From contig CAKSER010000002.1 of NCBI GenBank assembly GCA_934447715.1, positions 48,284 to 112,283 on the forward strand: a stretch of 64,000 bases of DNA, read 5' to 3'. How positions within the stretch are numbered: position 1 is the first letter of the stretch; every line of letters begins with the position of its first letter. The notes beneath the pieces were generated by a model. It did not search any database, was not told the origin of the DNA, and saw only the letters and a program-made list of their open reading frames with translations. The translations under genes were made by a program, and so were the position numbers. Of this stretch, positions 9,446 to 17,965 are shown one piece after another. Source of the stretch: an uncultured Eubacteriales bacterium (GTDB taxonomy: Bacteria > Bacillota > Clostridia > Oscillospirales > CAG-272).

Positions 9446-9889
9446 TCACAGAAGAGTATCGATCTCGTCCTCGGTTATTACCCTGATGCCGTTTTTTAAA
9501 AGAAGCTCCGCAGTAAATCCGTTGCCTATAATAAGCCTGCCGGAAAAGCTTCCGTCATAGATGCTTCGATTTCCGCAGGACGGGCTTTTCGATTTTAAAA
9601 CCGCAATACCGCAGGAAAGTTCCTTTGCAATCGCTAAAGCTGCCTCTGCCCCTCTTTTAAAGGCATCGGTAACATCCTCGCCATCCATGTTTTTTACACT
9701 CCCGTCACTCTGAATTTCGGAAGGACTTCTCGGAACCGAAAGACCGGAAAGAACCTCCGGGCAGACCGGTATCAGTGTATATTTTTCGGAAAGCTTATAA
9801 AGAAGCTCGCGCGAAAGGGCGTTTTTAGCCGGCTTCCCGTCATATCGGCACGCGCATCCGATAAGACAGGAGCTGATAAGTACATTCAT
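9446..9889 (-). CDS. DUF523 family protein
   Basis: The 147-residue protein starts MNVLISSCLIGCACRYDGK and has VCPEVLSGLSVPR and SKSPSCG, the conserved Cys-containing motifs of DUF523 (YbbK-type) proteins, whose biochemical function is unknown. Its ATG overlaps the dusB stop codon (ATGA type), so the two are almost certainly translationally coupled. Confidence 0.88.
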   Translation of the reverse strand: MNVLISSCLIGCACRYDGKPAKNALSRELLYKLSEKYTLIPVCPEVLSGLSVPRSPSEIQSDGSVKNMDGEDVTDAFKRGAEAALAIAKELSCGIAVLKSKSPSCGNRSIYDGSFSGRLIIGNGFTAELLLKNGIRVITEDEIDTLL

Positions 9890-10932
9890 AATCCGCCCTC
9901 GCTTTCGCCGTGCCCACCTTCAAGATTCTCTTTGCTCTCGCCTTCGCCGCTTTCACTGTGCCTTTGAACAGAATCGAGAAGCCTGTTAAGTATTTCCTTC
10001 ATCGTATCAAAATCCTCTGCCGTGTTGAGTGCACACCTCGATGCGGCAGAACCGTAGATTCCCTTAAGATAATAGGAAATATGCCGCCTTGCCTCGAGCA
10101 CGCCGGTTCTTTGCTTGTTTTTTATAAGAAGCTCCGCATGCGATATTGCAGCCGCGATCCTTTCGGACGGTGTCGGAGAAACAAAATCGTTTTTCCCCTC
10201 AAAGGCGGAAATGACCTCCTCAAAGAGCCACGGATTGCCCATCGTACCTCTGCCGAGCATGACTCCGTCACAGCCGGTCTTTTTCTTCATTTCAAGCGCA
10301 TCAAAAGAGGAAAAAATGTCCCCATTGCCGATAACGGGGATTTTAACGGCATCCTTTACCGCCTTGATCACCTCAAGATCAACCGGTGGGGCGTACATCT
10401 GCTCTCTTGTCCTTCCGTGAATCGTTATCATGCTCGCACCCGCCTGCTCAAGAAGCGGCGCAAGCAACGGAGCGTTTTTTTCACTTTCGGAATATCCGGC
10501 GCGAATTTTGACCGTGACTGGAAGAGAGGTTGCCCTTGATACGGCATAGACAATTTCCGCCGCTCTCTCGGGATTTTTCATCAGAAACGAGCCTTCGCCG
10601 TTTGAAACGATCTTTTTTGCCGGGCAGCCCATATTGATGTCTATTGCGCATGGCGGAATCTTCATTTCGGACAGCATTTTTGCAGCCTCCGCCATAATTT
10701 CAGGCTCGGAGCCGAAGATCTGAACCGCCATCGGCTGCTCATTTTCGGTAACCTCCGCAAGAATGCCTGTGTTCCTGTCCCCGAAATGCATCGCCTTTGC
10801 CGAAACCATCTCGGTCGTCATATATTCCGCCCCGTGCGCCTTGCAGACACATCTGTATGCATAATCAGTCACCCCGGCCATAGGGGCAAGAAAAACGCCG
10901 TGCTTTAAAGAAAGCTTGCCGATTGTTATCAA
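9886..10932 (-). CDS. dusB: tRNA-dihydrouridine synthase DusB
   Basis: DusB reduces uridines in the tRNA D-loop with FMN and NADPH. The TIM-barrel domain shows LAPMAGVTDYAYR (about 15-27), the catalytic cysteine in INMGCPAKK (C103) and the phosphate-binding GCDGVMLGRG. The start is a TTG at 10930-10932, preceded by GGAG about 10 nt away; no ATG gives a full-length product. The last 20-25 residues are a low-complexity Ser/Gly/Glu tail with no counterpart in typical Dus enzymes. It is the first gene of a two-gene unit with the DUF523 gene. Confidence 0.93.
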   Translation of the reverse strand: MITIGKLSLKHGVFLAPMAGVTDYAYRCVCKAHGAEYMTTEMVSAKAMHFGDRNTGILAEVTENEQPMAVQIFGSEPEIMAEAAKMLSEMKIPPCAIDINMGCPAKKIVSNGEGSFLMKNPERAAEIVYAVSRATSLPVTVKIRAGYSESEKNAPLLAPLLEQAGASMITIHGRTREQMYAPPVDLEVIKAVKDAVKIPVIGNGDIFSSFDALEMKKKTGCDGVMLGRGTMGNPWLFEEVISAFEGKNDFVSPTPSERIAAAISHAELLIKNKQRTGVLEARRHISYYLKGIYGSAASRCALNTAEDFDTMKEILNRLLDSVQRHSESGEGESKENLEGGHGESEGGL

Positions 10933-11142
10933 TTTCAGTACATCTCCGAACAGCCTAAATAGTTTAATATAAGCTTCAACCCGGCCAGGTGCAGCACAGA
11001 CAGGCAGAAGCCTGAGGATGTTTTACAATGATACAAAAACATCTGCATATAGAGTTGCGATACAATCAATCAGACACCGTGCAAAGCTCGCAACAGCAAT
11101 AGCCGTCATGTTATGCTGCATAAACCTTTACGCGCCTGTTAT

Positions 11143-11177
11143 AAATCAGAAATACGAACCCAAAGCAGGGTTCGTAT
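11143..11177 (-). terminator. Terminator after rpmB
   Basis: A 10-bp perfect stem (11152-11161 with 11168-11177) is followed on the minus strand by a T-rich tract. The rest of the 263-nt gap between rpmB and dusB shows nothing recognisable. Confidence 0.6.
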
Positions 11178-11195
11178 CCGGTTTCTTTTTCTGTT

Positions 11196-11390
11196 TCAGG
11201 CGTCAACCTTTTCAGTCTTGCGCATTGTGCGCAGGCAACGGGAGCAGATGTGCATTGTTTTGCTCGTTCCGTTGACGTTTGTCTTTACCGATCTTACGTT
11301 CGGCTTCCATGTTCTCGATGTTTTACGATTGGAGTGAGAAACGTTAAGTCCGAACACTACGCCCTTTCCGCAAATATCACACTTTGCCAT
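11196..11390 (-). CDS. rpmB: 50S ribosomal protein L28
   Basis: The 64-residue protein is a typical L28: MAKCDICGKG at the N-terminus, HSNRKTSRTWKPN, and a second pair of cysteines in ICSRCLR that completes the zinc site. GGAGG precedes the ATG. It is a single-gene unit with its own promoter and terminator. Confidence 0.97.
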   Translation of the reverse strand: MAKCDICGKGVVFGLNVSHSNRKTSRTWKPNVRSVKTNVNGTSKTMHICSRCLRTMRKTEKVDA

Positions 11391-11445
11391 TTGTAGTTAC
11401 CTCCGTATATTAAACATTAAATTATTTTCAATTCGATACCAAAAG

Positions 11446-11474
11446 AGTATATCACAACAAAGCAAAAAAATCAA
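11446..11474 (-). promoter_or_regulatory. Predicted sigma-A promoter for rpmB
   Basis: TTGATT (11469-11474) and TATACT (11446-11451) on the minus strand, 17 nt apart, about 55 nt upstream of the rpmB start. Confidence 0.7.
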
Positions 11475-11546
11475 TACTAATTTAAAAAAATTATTATATT
11501 TGCTCTTTTCGCCAAATTGTCTGCCGTCAAAATCGAGGATTACGGA

Positions 11547-12296
11547 TTATTTTTTCTCCTTATCCTTGCCCCCGGTCTTTTCCCTGCTCTTATCCTTATC
11601 GGATTTCTTTATAAACAGCTTACTTAAATATGTCTTGTTTTCACTCTTTTCACGAAGCCTTATTATGTTTTCCTTGTGCTTTGCAATAATCAGAACAGCG
11701 GCAGCGAAGGCAACCACAACCCTTAAATCCGGCGGCGAAAGGAAATTATAAAGCACGATCGGATACATTGCCGCAGCAAAAATCGATCCGAGCGAAACAT
11801 ATTTTGTTATAAGAAGCGTAACTGCAAATATTGCAAGCAGAACAAGGAAAACAAGCGGCTCTGTCAAAAGAACCATCGCAGCGACAACCGCGACTCCCTT
11901 TCCGCCCTTAAAGCCGTAATAGCACGGGAACATATGCCCGAGCATACAGCAAAAGCCTGCGACATATGCACCGGCAAAGCCTGCAATGACCGTTCCGACT
12001 ATAACAGACACCGCGGTCTTTAAAAGATCAAGTCCGAAGGTCATTGCACCGAACTTCTTTCCGTAATTGCGGAGCATATTGGTCGTTCCGGGATTTCCGC
12101 TTCCCTTTTCCCTGATATCCTCTCCGAACCTGATTTTTGAAATCAGTATCGCCGGATTTATGCTTCCGAGAAGATATGAAACAACCGCGCACAAAAAGAT
12201 TCCGGCAAAGTAAAGATAAATCCAGACAGGCGTGTCGGAAACCTGACCCGCCCTATATCCGAGAAGACCTATCGCCCTCAGCTGCAAAAAGCTCAT
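11547..12296 (-). CDS. plsY: Glycerol-3-phosphate acyltransferase PlsY
   Basis: PlsY transfers an acyl group from acyl-phosphate to glycerol-3-phosphate, the first step of phospholipid synthesis. The 249-residue membrane protein has five or so helices and the family motifs GSINPAILISK, GSGNPGTTN and GHMFPCYYGFKGGKG. About 25 extra residues precede the usual start, and the C-terminus is a Lys-rich tail. The start is supported by an ATGA overlap with the der stop. PlsX, which makes the acyl-phosphate donor, is encoded at 25861-26916. Confidence 0.93.
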   Translation of the reverse strand: MSFLQLRAIGLLGYRAGQVSDTPVWIYLYFAGIFLCAVVSYLLGSINPAILISKIRFGEDIREKGSGNPGTTNMLRNYGKKFGAMTFGLDLLKTAVSVIVGTVIAGFAGAYVAGFCCMLGHMFPCYYGFKGGKGVAVVAAMVLLTEPLVFLVLLAIFAVTLLITKYVSLGSIFAAAMYPIVLYNFLSPPDLRVVVAFAAAVLIIAKHKENIIRLREKSENKTYLSKLFIKKSDKDKSREKTGGKDKEKK

Positions 12297-13630
12297 TTTT
12301 CATCATCTCCGCGCTCTCTGACTATTATCTTGATCGGCGTCCCCTTAAATCCGAACACATCTCTTAACTGATTTTCGATATATCTTCTGTACGAGAAGTG
12401 GAACAGCTCGATGCTGTTACAGAATATTACAAACGAAGGCGGCTGTATTCCGACCTGAGTCATATAATAGATCTTTAGGTATCTTCCCTTGTCTGACGGA
12501 GGCTGAACCCTTGTTGTCGCGTCGTTTAAGACGTCGTTTAGCACTCCTGTGGAGATTCTCTGTCTTGACTGTGCATAGCAGTCGTTTATCAGCGAAAAGA
12601 GCTTGTCCACCCTCTGTCCGGTCTTTGCAGACACGAACACAAGCTCCGCATATGTCATATACGACAGCGCGTCATACACCTTTTTCGTGAATTCCGCGGT
12701 GGTTTTGTTGTCTTTTTCAATCAGATCCCACTTGTTTACGGCAATAATTACCGCCTTGCCTGACTCGTGGGCGATTCCCGCGATTCTCTCATCCTGCTCG
12801 GTAACACCGACTTCCGCATCTATCATCAGAATGCAGACATCCGCTCTTTCGACCGCGAGCTTTGCTCTTAAAACAGAGAATTTCTCGATTCTGTCGTCGA
12901 TTTTGCTCTGTCTTCTTATCCCGGCCGTGTCGATAAAGATATACTTGCCGTAATCGTTTTCGGTATAGGTGTCGATTGCATCCCTTGTCGTTCCGGGAAC
13001 GTCAGACACAATCAGTCTCTGCTCTCCGAGTATTTTGTTTATGATCGAGCTCTTTCCGGCGTTCGGCTTTCCGATGACCGCGACCTTGATAATATCGTCG
13101 TCAACAAGCTCTCCGAAGGTCTCCTCCTCCGGCAGCAGATCAACTACCGTATCAAGCAGATCTCCGGTTCCGGTTCCGTGAACCGACGAAAGCGCTATAG
13201 GATCATGGTCGAAGCCGAGTTCGTAGAATTCATAGTATTCCGGCGGAAGCTGACCGACGCTGTCGCACTTGTTTACCGCAAGAACAAGCGGCTTTCCGCT
13301 TTTTAACAGCATGGTCGATATTTCCTTGTCGTCGGCTGTAAGACCGGTTGTAACATCGGTCATGAATACGATAACGCTTGCGGTGGAAATTGCGATCTCC
13401 GCCTGCAGGCGCATATATTTAAGCATATCGCTTGAGGTCTTCGGCTCTATTCCTCCGGTATCGACAAGAGTCATCTTGCGTCTGTTCCACTCTATCTCAT
13501 AATAGATTCTGTCTCTTGTTACGCCGGGGGTGTCCTCTACTATGGCGATTCTTTTTCCTGCCAATTTATTAAACAGCGTGCTTTTACCGACATTCGGTCT
13601 GCCGACAATCGCAACAACAGGTCTGCTCAT
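12293..13630 (-). CDS. der: Ribosome biogenesis GTPase Der (EngA)
   Basis: Der has two tandem GTPase domains and a KH-like C-terminus and is needed for 50S assembly. Both P-loops are visible (GRPNVGKST near residue 9 and GKPNAGKSS near residue 180), each with switch II (DTGGIEP, DTAGIRR) and NKCD/NKWD. The C-terminal part has GVQPPSFVIF-type KH sequence (here GIQPPSFVIF). The ATG at 13630 has GGAGG 8 nt upstream; a TTG two codons earlier is less likely. It is coupled to plsY by a 4-nt overlap. Confidence 0.97.
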   Translation of the reverse strand: MSRPVVAIVGRPNVGKSTLFNKLAGKRIAIVEDTPGVTRDRIYYEIEWNRRKMTLVDTGGIEPKTSSDMLKYMRLQAEIAISTASVIVFMTDVTTGLTADDKEISTMLLKSGKPLVLAVNKCDSVGQLPPEYYEFYELGFDHDPIALSSVHGTGTGDLLDTVVDLLPEEETFGELVDDDIIKVAVIGKPNAGKSSIINKILGEQRLIVSDVPGTTRDAIDTYTENDYGKYIFIDTAGIRRQSKIDDRIEKFSVLRAKLAVERADVCILMIDAEVGVTEQDERIAGIAHESGKAVIIAVNKWDLIEKDNKTTAEFTKKVYDALSYMTYAELVFVSAKTGQRVDKLFSLINDCYAQSRQRISTGVLNDVLNDATTRVQPPSDKGRYLKIYYMTQVGIQPPSFVIFCNSIELFHFSYRRYIENQLRDVFGFKGTPIKIIVRERGDDEK

Positions 13631-13743
13631 TGTCAAAACCTCCTGTTCCTTCTTTTTTCTTGCTTTTTTGCCTTTTTGCTTTCTTGCTTTTCGGTCAATC
13701 CGGCATCAAGCCGATCTGCCCTATATTTTTTTAAAAGCCGCAT

Positions 13744-15057
13744 TCAGGCATTTTCATAGTTAAGTACTTTCATGATAAAGTCATCTCCGCTCGCCTCGCT
13801 GAAGATGATTTTTGTATGCAGCTTTTCCGAGAGCATGTCCGGCGTCATTCCGTCAAGGAACAGATCCTCGTCCCTTTTTAGCATGTTGGACGGAAGAATA
13901 AGCACATCGCCGAGCTTTTTGCCTCTTAGCTGCTTATATACGTCGATTCCGGTCAGAAGCCCGGAAACGGTAATATTCTCACCGAAAAAGTTGTTTTTTA
14001 TTTTGTAAACATTCAGAGTAAGACCGGGACATTTATCGGCAAGCTTCCTTGCAAGGCTGCTGATAAAGCCGTATGCCGCCTCTCCTGTTGCGATCGATAC
14101 GTTTCTTCTTTTGTAAACGTCATACGCAACAACTCCGTGAAGCGCGTCTTCAAATTCCTCGTACATCGAGCGGATCATTCCGACGCCGTTTTCAATCTGG
14201 GGATAGCCGTCATAGTCATCCTCCGGCGGAATCGGCATCTCAGCCTTGATATAAAGCTCATCCGCAAGATAAAACAGTCTGCAGCCATGCTCTTTTTTGC
14301 ATCTGTCTGCAAACGCGGTCACGGTATCGATAATTTCTCTGCAGTCCTCTTTTGAAAACGGCTCGATCGGATAAAGCCCCTGCCTGTGACAGGTGAGCCC
14401 TGCCGGAACTATCGATACGCTCGACACCTCCGGATACAGCGCCTCAAGGTCGGTCATCGATCTTTCAAGCTCTTTTCCGTCGTTAAGCCCCTTGCAAAGG
14501 ACGATCTGACAGTGCATTTCGATTCCGGCATCGTGGAATTTCTTCATGTTGTCAAGAATCTTGCCGGCGTTTTTGTTCGAGAGCATCTTGACTCTCAGCT
14601 CGGGATTTGTCGTATGAACGCTTATATTCATAGGCGACATTTTCATCTTGACTATCCTGTCGACCTCCTCGTCGGACATGTTTGTCATCGTAATGTAGTT
14701 TCCCATAAGAAACGACAGTCTTGAATCGTCGTCCTTGAAATACAGGGATTCCCTCATTCCGTCGGGGAGCTGGTCTATAAAGCAGAATACGCACTTGTTT
14801 CTGCAGGATTTCTTTTCATCCATCAGAAACGTCGAGAACTCGAGCCCGATGTCGTCATACCGGGATTTCGTTATCTTTACATCAAAAATCTCCGGTCCGC
14901 GGTGTATAAGAAGCGAGACATGCTTTTCGGACAGATAATATCTGTAGTCAAGAACGTCGTTTATATCGTTGCCGTTTATTCTGAGAAGATAATCTCCCCT
15001 TTTAATTCCTGCTTTGTCCGCAGGCGAATCCGGCATTACATTGTCTATAAGTACCAT
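13744..15057 (-). CDS. DUF512/radical-SAM protein with N-terminal PDZ domain
   Basis: The 437-residue protein begins with a short PDZ-like domain (DSPADKAGIKRGDYLLRING, about 10-29). It continues with a radical-SAM-type cysteine motif, CRNKCVFC (C85, C89, C92), and ends in the DUF512 domain, which contains FGENITVSGLLTG. Proteins with this architecture are conserved in clostridia next to der and plsY; no reaction is established. GGGAGGG lies upstream of the ATG. The context suggests a link to membrane or ribosome biogenesis, but that is inference. Confidence 0.88.
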   Translation of the reverse strand: MVLIDNVMPDSPADKAGIKRGDYLLRINGNDINDVLDYRYYLSEKHVSLLIHRGPEIFDVKITKSRYDDIGLEFSTFLMDEKKSCRNKCVFCFIDQLPDGMRESLYFKDDDSRLSFLMGNYITMTNMSDEEVDRIVKMKMSPMNISVHTTNPELRVKMLSNKNAGKILDNMKKFHDAGIEMHCQIVLCKGLNDGKELERSMTDLEALYPEVSSVSIVPAGLTCHRQGLYPIEPFSKEDCREIIDTVTAFADRCKKEHGCRLFYLADELYIKAEMPIPPEDDYDGYPQIENGVGMIRSMYEEFEDALHGVVAYDVYKRRNVSIATGEAAYGFISSLARKLADKCPGLTLNVYKIKNNFFGENITVSGLLTGIDVYKQLRGKKLGDVLILPSNMLKRDEDLFLDGMTPDMLSEKLHTKIIFSEASGDDFIMKVLNYENA

Positions 15058-15125
15058 GATATTCCCTCCCGTTCCGTCTGAGATGCATACCTGTCCAAGT
15101 CAGTCTGCCGAAAAAAACCGCACTA

Positions 15126-15161
15126 AAGAAAAATTGCGGGCGTGCCAGAAATACACGCCCG
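15126..15161 (-). terminator. Terminator after rpmF
   Basis: An 8-bp perfect GC-rich stem (CGGGCGTG/CACGCCCG, 15137-15161) is followed on the minus strand by a T-rich tract. Confidence 0.8.
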
Positions 15162-15204
15162 TATCTTCCGAGTTCTCGTTATACGGCTCGAACGGATCTT
15201 TCGA

Positions 15205-15390
15205 TCAGTCCTCGCTTGCAGGAAGGATCTCCTTACCATTATATGTTCCGCAAGCCTTGCAAACTCTGTGGGACAGAACATATTTGCCGCACTTCGGGCA
15301 CTTTGTAATTCCGGGAAGATCGAGCTTCCATACGCTTGAACGTCTCTTATCGCGTCTTGCCTTTGATACCTTTCTCTTCGGTACTGCCAT
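15205..15390 (-). CDS. rpmF: 50S ribosomal protein L32
   Basis: A 61-residue L32 starting [17 protein letters not shown], with the zinc-ribbon cysteines in KCPKCGKYV and VCKACG. It lies 33 nt downstream of the yceD-like gene, the classical order in which fatty-acid or phospholipid genes often follow; here a terminator follows. Confidence 0.97.
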   Translation of the reverse strand: MAVPKRKVSKARRDKRRSSVWKLDLPGITKCPKCGKYVLSHRVCKACGTYNGKEILPASED

Positions 15391-15423
15391 TGTTCAAGAC
15401 ACCTCCTTCAATTTGTATAAATA

Positions 15424-15930
15424 TTATTTGTTTTCACTAAAATAGTTTTTCAAAGCCGCCCATCTCGGGTCAGGCTCGTGAAGATCGCAAGTGCAATCCC
15501 CTTCGTTAAGATTCTTACCGCATTTCGGGCAGAGTCCCTTGCAGTCCTCGCTGCAGAGAAGCCTTGTCGGAAGCTCAAGATACATGACCTCGCTTATAAC
15601 ATCGTCAAGGTCAAGCTCATTTCCTTCGCAGACAACATAGTCGTCCGACTCCTTGTCCTGCAGCATGTCCTTAAGCGCAACATCCTTTTCGATGTGTGCC
15701 TCAAGCTCTCTTTCAAGCTCGGTAAGACATCTTGCACAGCTTGTACGGTACCTTCCGGAAACATCAAGCGTAAGGCGCATATATCCCGAAAGATCGGTTA
15801 CGCGTCCGAACACCCTTATTCCGTCGATAAATCTTATATCGGAAAGGCTATCTTCCTCGGGTTGCTCCGAAAAATCAAATTCAATACAGTCCTTCTCGCC
15901 GTTAACGAGAGGTCTCAAATCCAATTTCAC
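15424..15930 (-). CDS. YceD/DUF177 family protein
   Basis: This protein belongs to the DUF177 family that almost always precedes rpmF; members are implicated in 23S rRNA processing or accumulation. The C-terminal half has the conserved CARCL and a cysteine cluster (CSEDCKGLCPKCGKNLNEGDC region, about residues 128-150) that probably binds zinc. The start is a GTG at 15930: GGAGGG is 6 nt upstream and the product then begins (M)KLDLRPL like its relatives. The ATG at 15960 has no ribosome site. Confidence 0.9.
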   Translation of the reverse strand: MKLDLRPLVNGEKDCIEFDFSEQPEEDSLSDIRFIDGIRVFGRVTDLSGYMRLTLDVSGRYRTSCARCLTELERELEAHIEKDVALKDMLQDKESDDYVVCEGNELDLDDVISEVMYLELPTRLLCSEDCKGLCPKCGKNLNEGDCTCDLHEPDPRWAALKNYFSENK

Positions 15931-15965
15931 GATTGCCCTCCGATACTGAAAACATTCCAAGGTGC

Positions 15966-15994
15966 ATTATACACAAGTCATCCTGATTTGTCAA
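15966..15994 (-). promoter_or_regulatory. Strong sigma-A promoter for yceD-rpmF
   Basis: TTGACA (15989-15994) and TATAAT (15966-15971) on the minus strand, both perfect, with a 17-nt spacer. The start site would lie about 30 nt upstream of the GTG. Confidence 0.88.
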
Positions 15995-16076
15995 GATGAT
16001 TTTGAAATTTGTAAAATAAATTTGGAAAATCCGGATTTAAAAATCAATTAATCGCTTCTTTGCACGATTTGCGCAA

Positions 16077-16754
16077 TTATTTATAATTTATGATCCGGAT
16101 ATACCCGATAACAGGCAGATCCCTTGCAATTCCCTTTGACGAAAGGTAGCAGTTCCTTGCAATCAGAAGCACCAGAAGCAGCCCCAGAATCACAAACAGC
16201 ACTATTCTTAAAATGCGGAACAGAATGCCGATATACGGAATCAGCCCGAGAAGCGAGAGGATTCCCCCTCCGATAAGCGAAACCAGTCCTGCCGCGACCA
16301 TTACGATATCCAAAAGCAAGCCCTGGTTTGCCCAGTACTTTCCGAATTTCGAATCCGGAGCAGCCGCAAGCGGAACGAAGAAGGTAAGCCCGAGCGACGC
16401 CGCAACAGCATAGCCCTTGTTCACCTCAATATCCTCGGCATTGAACATCCGGGTTCTGTTTCTGCCCCAAAGCAGCGTTTTTCGATTTGTCCTTTTGCCC
16501 ACTCTACCTGCTCTGCCTGCACCGTTTGCGCTGTTATTTGCACCGCCGTTTGCGTTCCTGTTTACCGCGCCGTGCGCTCCGTTGTATGCACCGTTTTGTG
16601 CCGCCTCATATGTCCCGTCGTATGCACCGCTTTCCGAACCGCCGTATGCGCTCTTGTACGCACCGTTTACCGCACCGTTATATGCACCGCTTACACCGTT
16701 TGACCCGTCTTTTCTTTTTCCGGCATAGGGTCTTTTGCCGTTACCCTGATACAT
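16077..16754 (-). CDS. Membrane protein with N-terminal Gly-Ala-Tyr repeats
   Basis: The first 90 residues are low complexity, built of GAYNGA/GAYDGT/GAVNG units, with a basic stretch at about 85-100. The remaining 120 residues hold three hydrophobic segments. The motif KGYAVAASLGLTFFVPLAA followed by KYWANQGLLL resembles the membrane part of small clostridial DUF4870-like proteins, where a conserved HANQGL-type motif lies between helices. No enzymatic motif is visible and function is unknown. The repeat tract is GC-rich and made of short imperfect DNA repeats (about 16560-16720). Confidence 0.7.
   Translation of the reverse strand: MYQGNGKRPYAGKRKDGSNGVSGAYNGAVNGAYKSAYGGSESGAYDGTYEAAQNGAYNGAHGAVNRNANGGANNSANGAGRAGRVGKRTNRKTLLWGRNRTRMFNAEDIEVNKGYAVAASLGLTFFVPLAAAPDSKFGKYWANQGLLLDIVMVAAGLVSLIGGGILSLLGLIPYIGILFRILRIVLFVILGLLLVLLIARNCYLSSKGIARDLPVIGYIRIINYK
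16560..16725 (-). repeat. Degenerate coding repeats (Gly-Ala-Tyr units)
   Basis: Imperfect repeats of 15-24 nt, built around TATGCACCG on the plus strand, encode the N-terminal repeat region of the membrane protein. Repeat copies differ by a few substitutions, mostly changing the middle residue of each unit. Confidence 0.6.
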
Positions 16755-16801
16755 TAACAGAAGTAATCCTTTAAAATATTTTTAAAGCTTCCCTTGAAAA
16801 A

Positions 16802-17641
16802 TCAGCCTTCGGCCTTTGCCGAAAGATATTTTTCCTCAAGGCTCTTCATTTTTTCAAGGCTGATCTTTGCATATTCGATTCCGTGTCCGAAGGGCTCTCC
16901 CTCGTACATGACTCTGAAACCGAGATCTCTTGCCTTTGTATAGATGTATTCAAGCGGTGCAATTCCTCTTCCGAGAGGCATCGGTGTGCTGTATCCGTCT
17001 CCGTCTCTCAGGTGAATGAAGTTTACTCTGTCCTTCAGCTGCTCCATAAGCTTTAAAACATCTGCCGCAGCCTCAAGAACGTATTCTGTTCTTATTTCAT
17101 AATCCTTTGCGGTTCCGACATGACCCTTGACACCGGCAAGCACCTGCAGATATCCCTCGAACGCCCAGTAGGTATCGATCTCGAAATTGATATCGGTATA
17201 GTCGCGGAGCGCATCAAGAACGGTTATTCCGAATTTATTTTCGTAAACCTCGTGAAGATGATTGTGATAGTATATTTTAATACCCTCGGAATCGAGCGTT
17301 TTCTTTGCGTCGTTTACCGTCTTTAAAAACTCGGTGATTTCCTCCTTGCTGTTCGGGAAGAACACCGGTACAACAAACGAATCGCAGCCGATTGTATGAT
17401 ACATATCTATCGTCGTGCCTATCTGATCCGGCAAAAGGCTCTGCCAGATTGTATGCATCGAGTTGCACTTCAGCTGATTCTTTTCGAGGCTGGCTTTAAG
17501 CGAAAGCTGATCCTCCTTGTTTGTAAACGAACCGCAGGGCTCGACAAAGCTGTATCCGAGCTCCGCCGCAACATCAACTGCCTTCGGCACGCCTTCCTTC
17601 ATTACATCGTGAATACTGTAAAGAGCTATTCCGTATTCCAT
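16802..17641 (-). CDS. Sugar phosphate isomerase/epimerase family protein (AP endonuclease 2-like TIM barrel)
   Basis: The 279-residue protein has the xylose-isomerase-like TIM barrel: YSFVEPCG early on, YYHNHLHEV (metal-binding His/Glu region, about 123-131), NFEIDTYWAF, FIHLRDGD and YEGEPFGHG near the C-terminus. These put it with the sugar-phosphate isomerases/epimerases and inosose-dehydratase relatives. The substrate is unknown. GGAGGT precedes the ATG. It has its own promoter and stands between unrelated genes. Confidence 0.85.
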   Translation of the reverse strand: MEYGIALYSIHDVMKEGVPKAVDVAAELGYSFVEPCGSFTNKEDQLSLKASLEKNQLKCNSMHTIWQSLLPDQIGTTIDMYHTIGCDSFVVPVFFPNSKEEITEFLKTVNDAKKTLDSEGIKIYYHNHLHEVYENKFGITVLDALRDYTDINFEIDTYWAFEGYLQVLAGVKGHVGTAKDYEIRTEYVLEAAADVLKLMEQLKDRVNFIHLRDGDGYSTPMPLGRGIAPLEYIYTKARDLGFRVMYEGEPFGHGIEYAKISLEKMKSLEEKYLSAKAEG

Positions 17642-17699
17642 TTACAATCTACCTCCGTTTTGCGATGCGACGGCAAAGCCGCAATATTATCCTTTATAA

Positions 17700-17728
17700 A
17701 TTATACAGCATTCTTTTGCGAATTGCAA
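17700..17728 (-). promoter_or_regulatory. Predicted sigma-A promoter for the isomerase-like gene
   Basis: TTGCAA (17723-17728) and TATAAT (17700-17705) on the minus strand, 17 nt apart. Confidence 0.7.
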
Positions 17729-17757
17729 GAAAAATTTAAAAATAAAGCAAAAAAGCC

Positions 17758-17786
17758 TTGACACAACGCAAACGGCGTGATAATAT
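17758..17786 (+). promoter_or_regulatory. Strong sigma-A promoter for infC-rpmI-rplT
   Basis: A perfect TTGACA (17758-17763) and TAATAT (17781-17786) are spaced 17 nt. The start site would lie about 170 nt upstream of infC. Confidence 0.8.
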
Positions 17787-17792
17787 AGATTG

Positions 17793-17965
17793 GTAAATGA
17801 AGAAGAACCTCCGTTCTCACCTTGCGGACTCAAAGAAGGCCCGGGTCAATATTTCACACAAGGCTGTGCGGTCACAGCGTTTGTGTTTATGTGCGGAGAG
17901 TTCTGTTTTACGGGCTATCCGCTGTTTTCATTTTCGGCGGAAACTATTTTTGGAGGTGCATAACA
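17793..17965 (+). promoter_or_regulatory. infC leader with terminator-like hairpin (candidate L20-type attenuator)
   Basis: The leader of about 170 nt ends in a 7-bp stem (TCCGCTG 17918-17924 with CGGCGGA 17935-17941) followed by TTTTT at 17947-17951, directly before the infC ribosome site GGAGG (17952-17956). In Bacillus the infC-rpmI-rplT operon is controlled by L20 through premature termination in the leader; the position and shape here fit. I did not identify the L20-binding fold itself. Confidence 0.5.

Noticed and set aside
17822..17965. Upstream extension of the IF-3 frame from a TTG at 17822
   Set aside because: The extension covers the leader hairpin and has no ribosome site; family N-termini begin near PINGDI, close to the ATA at 17966.
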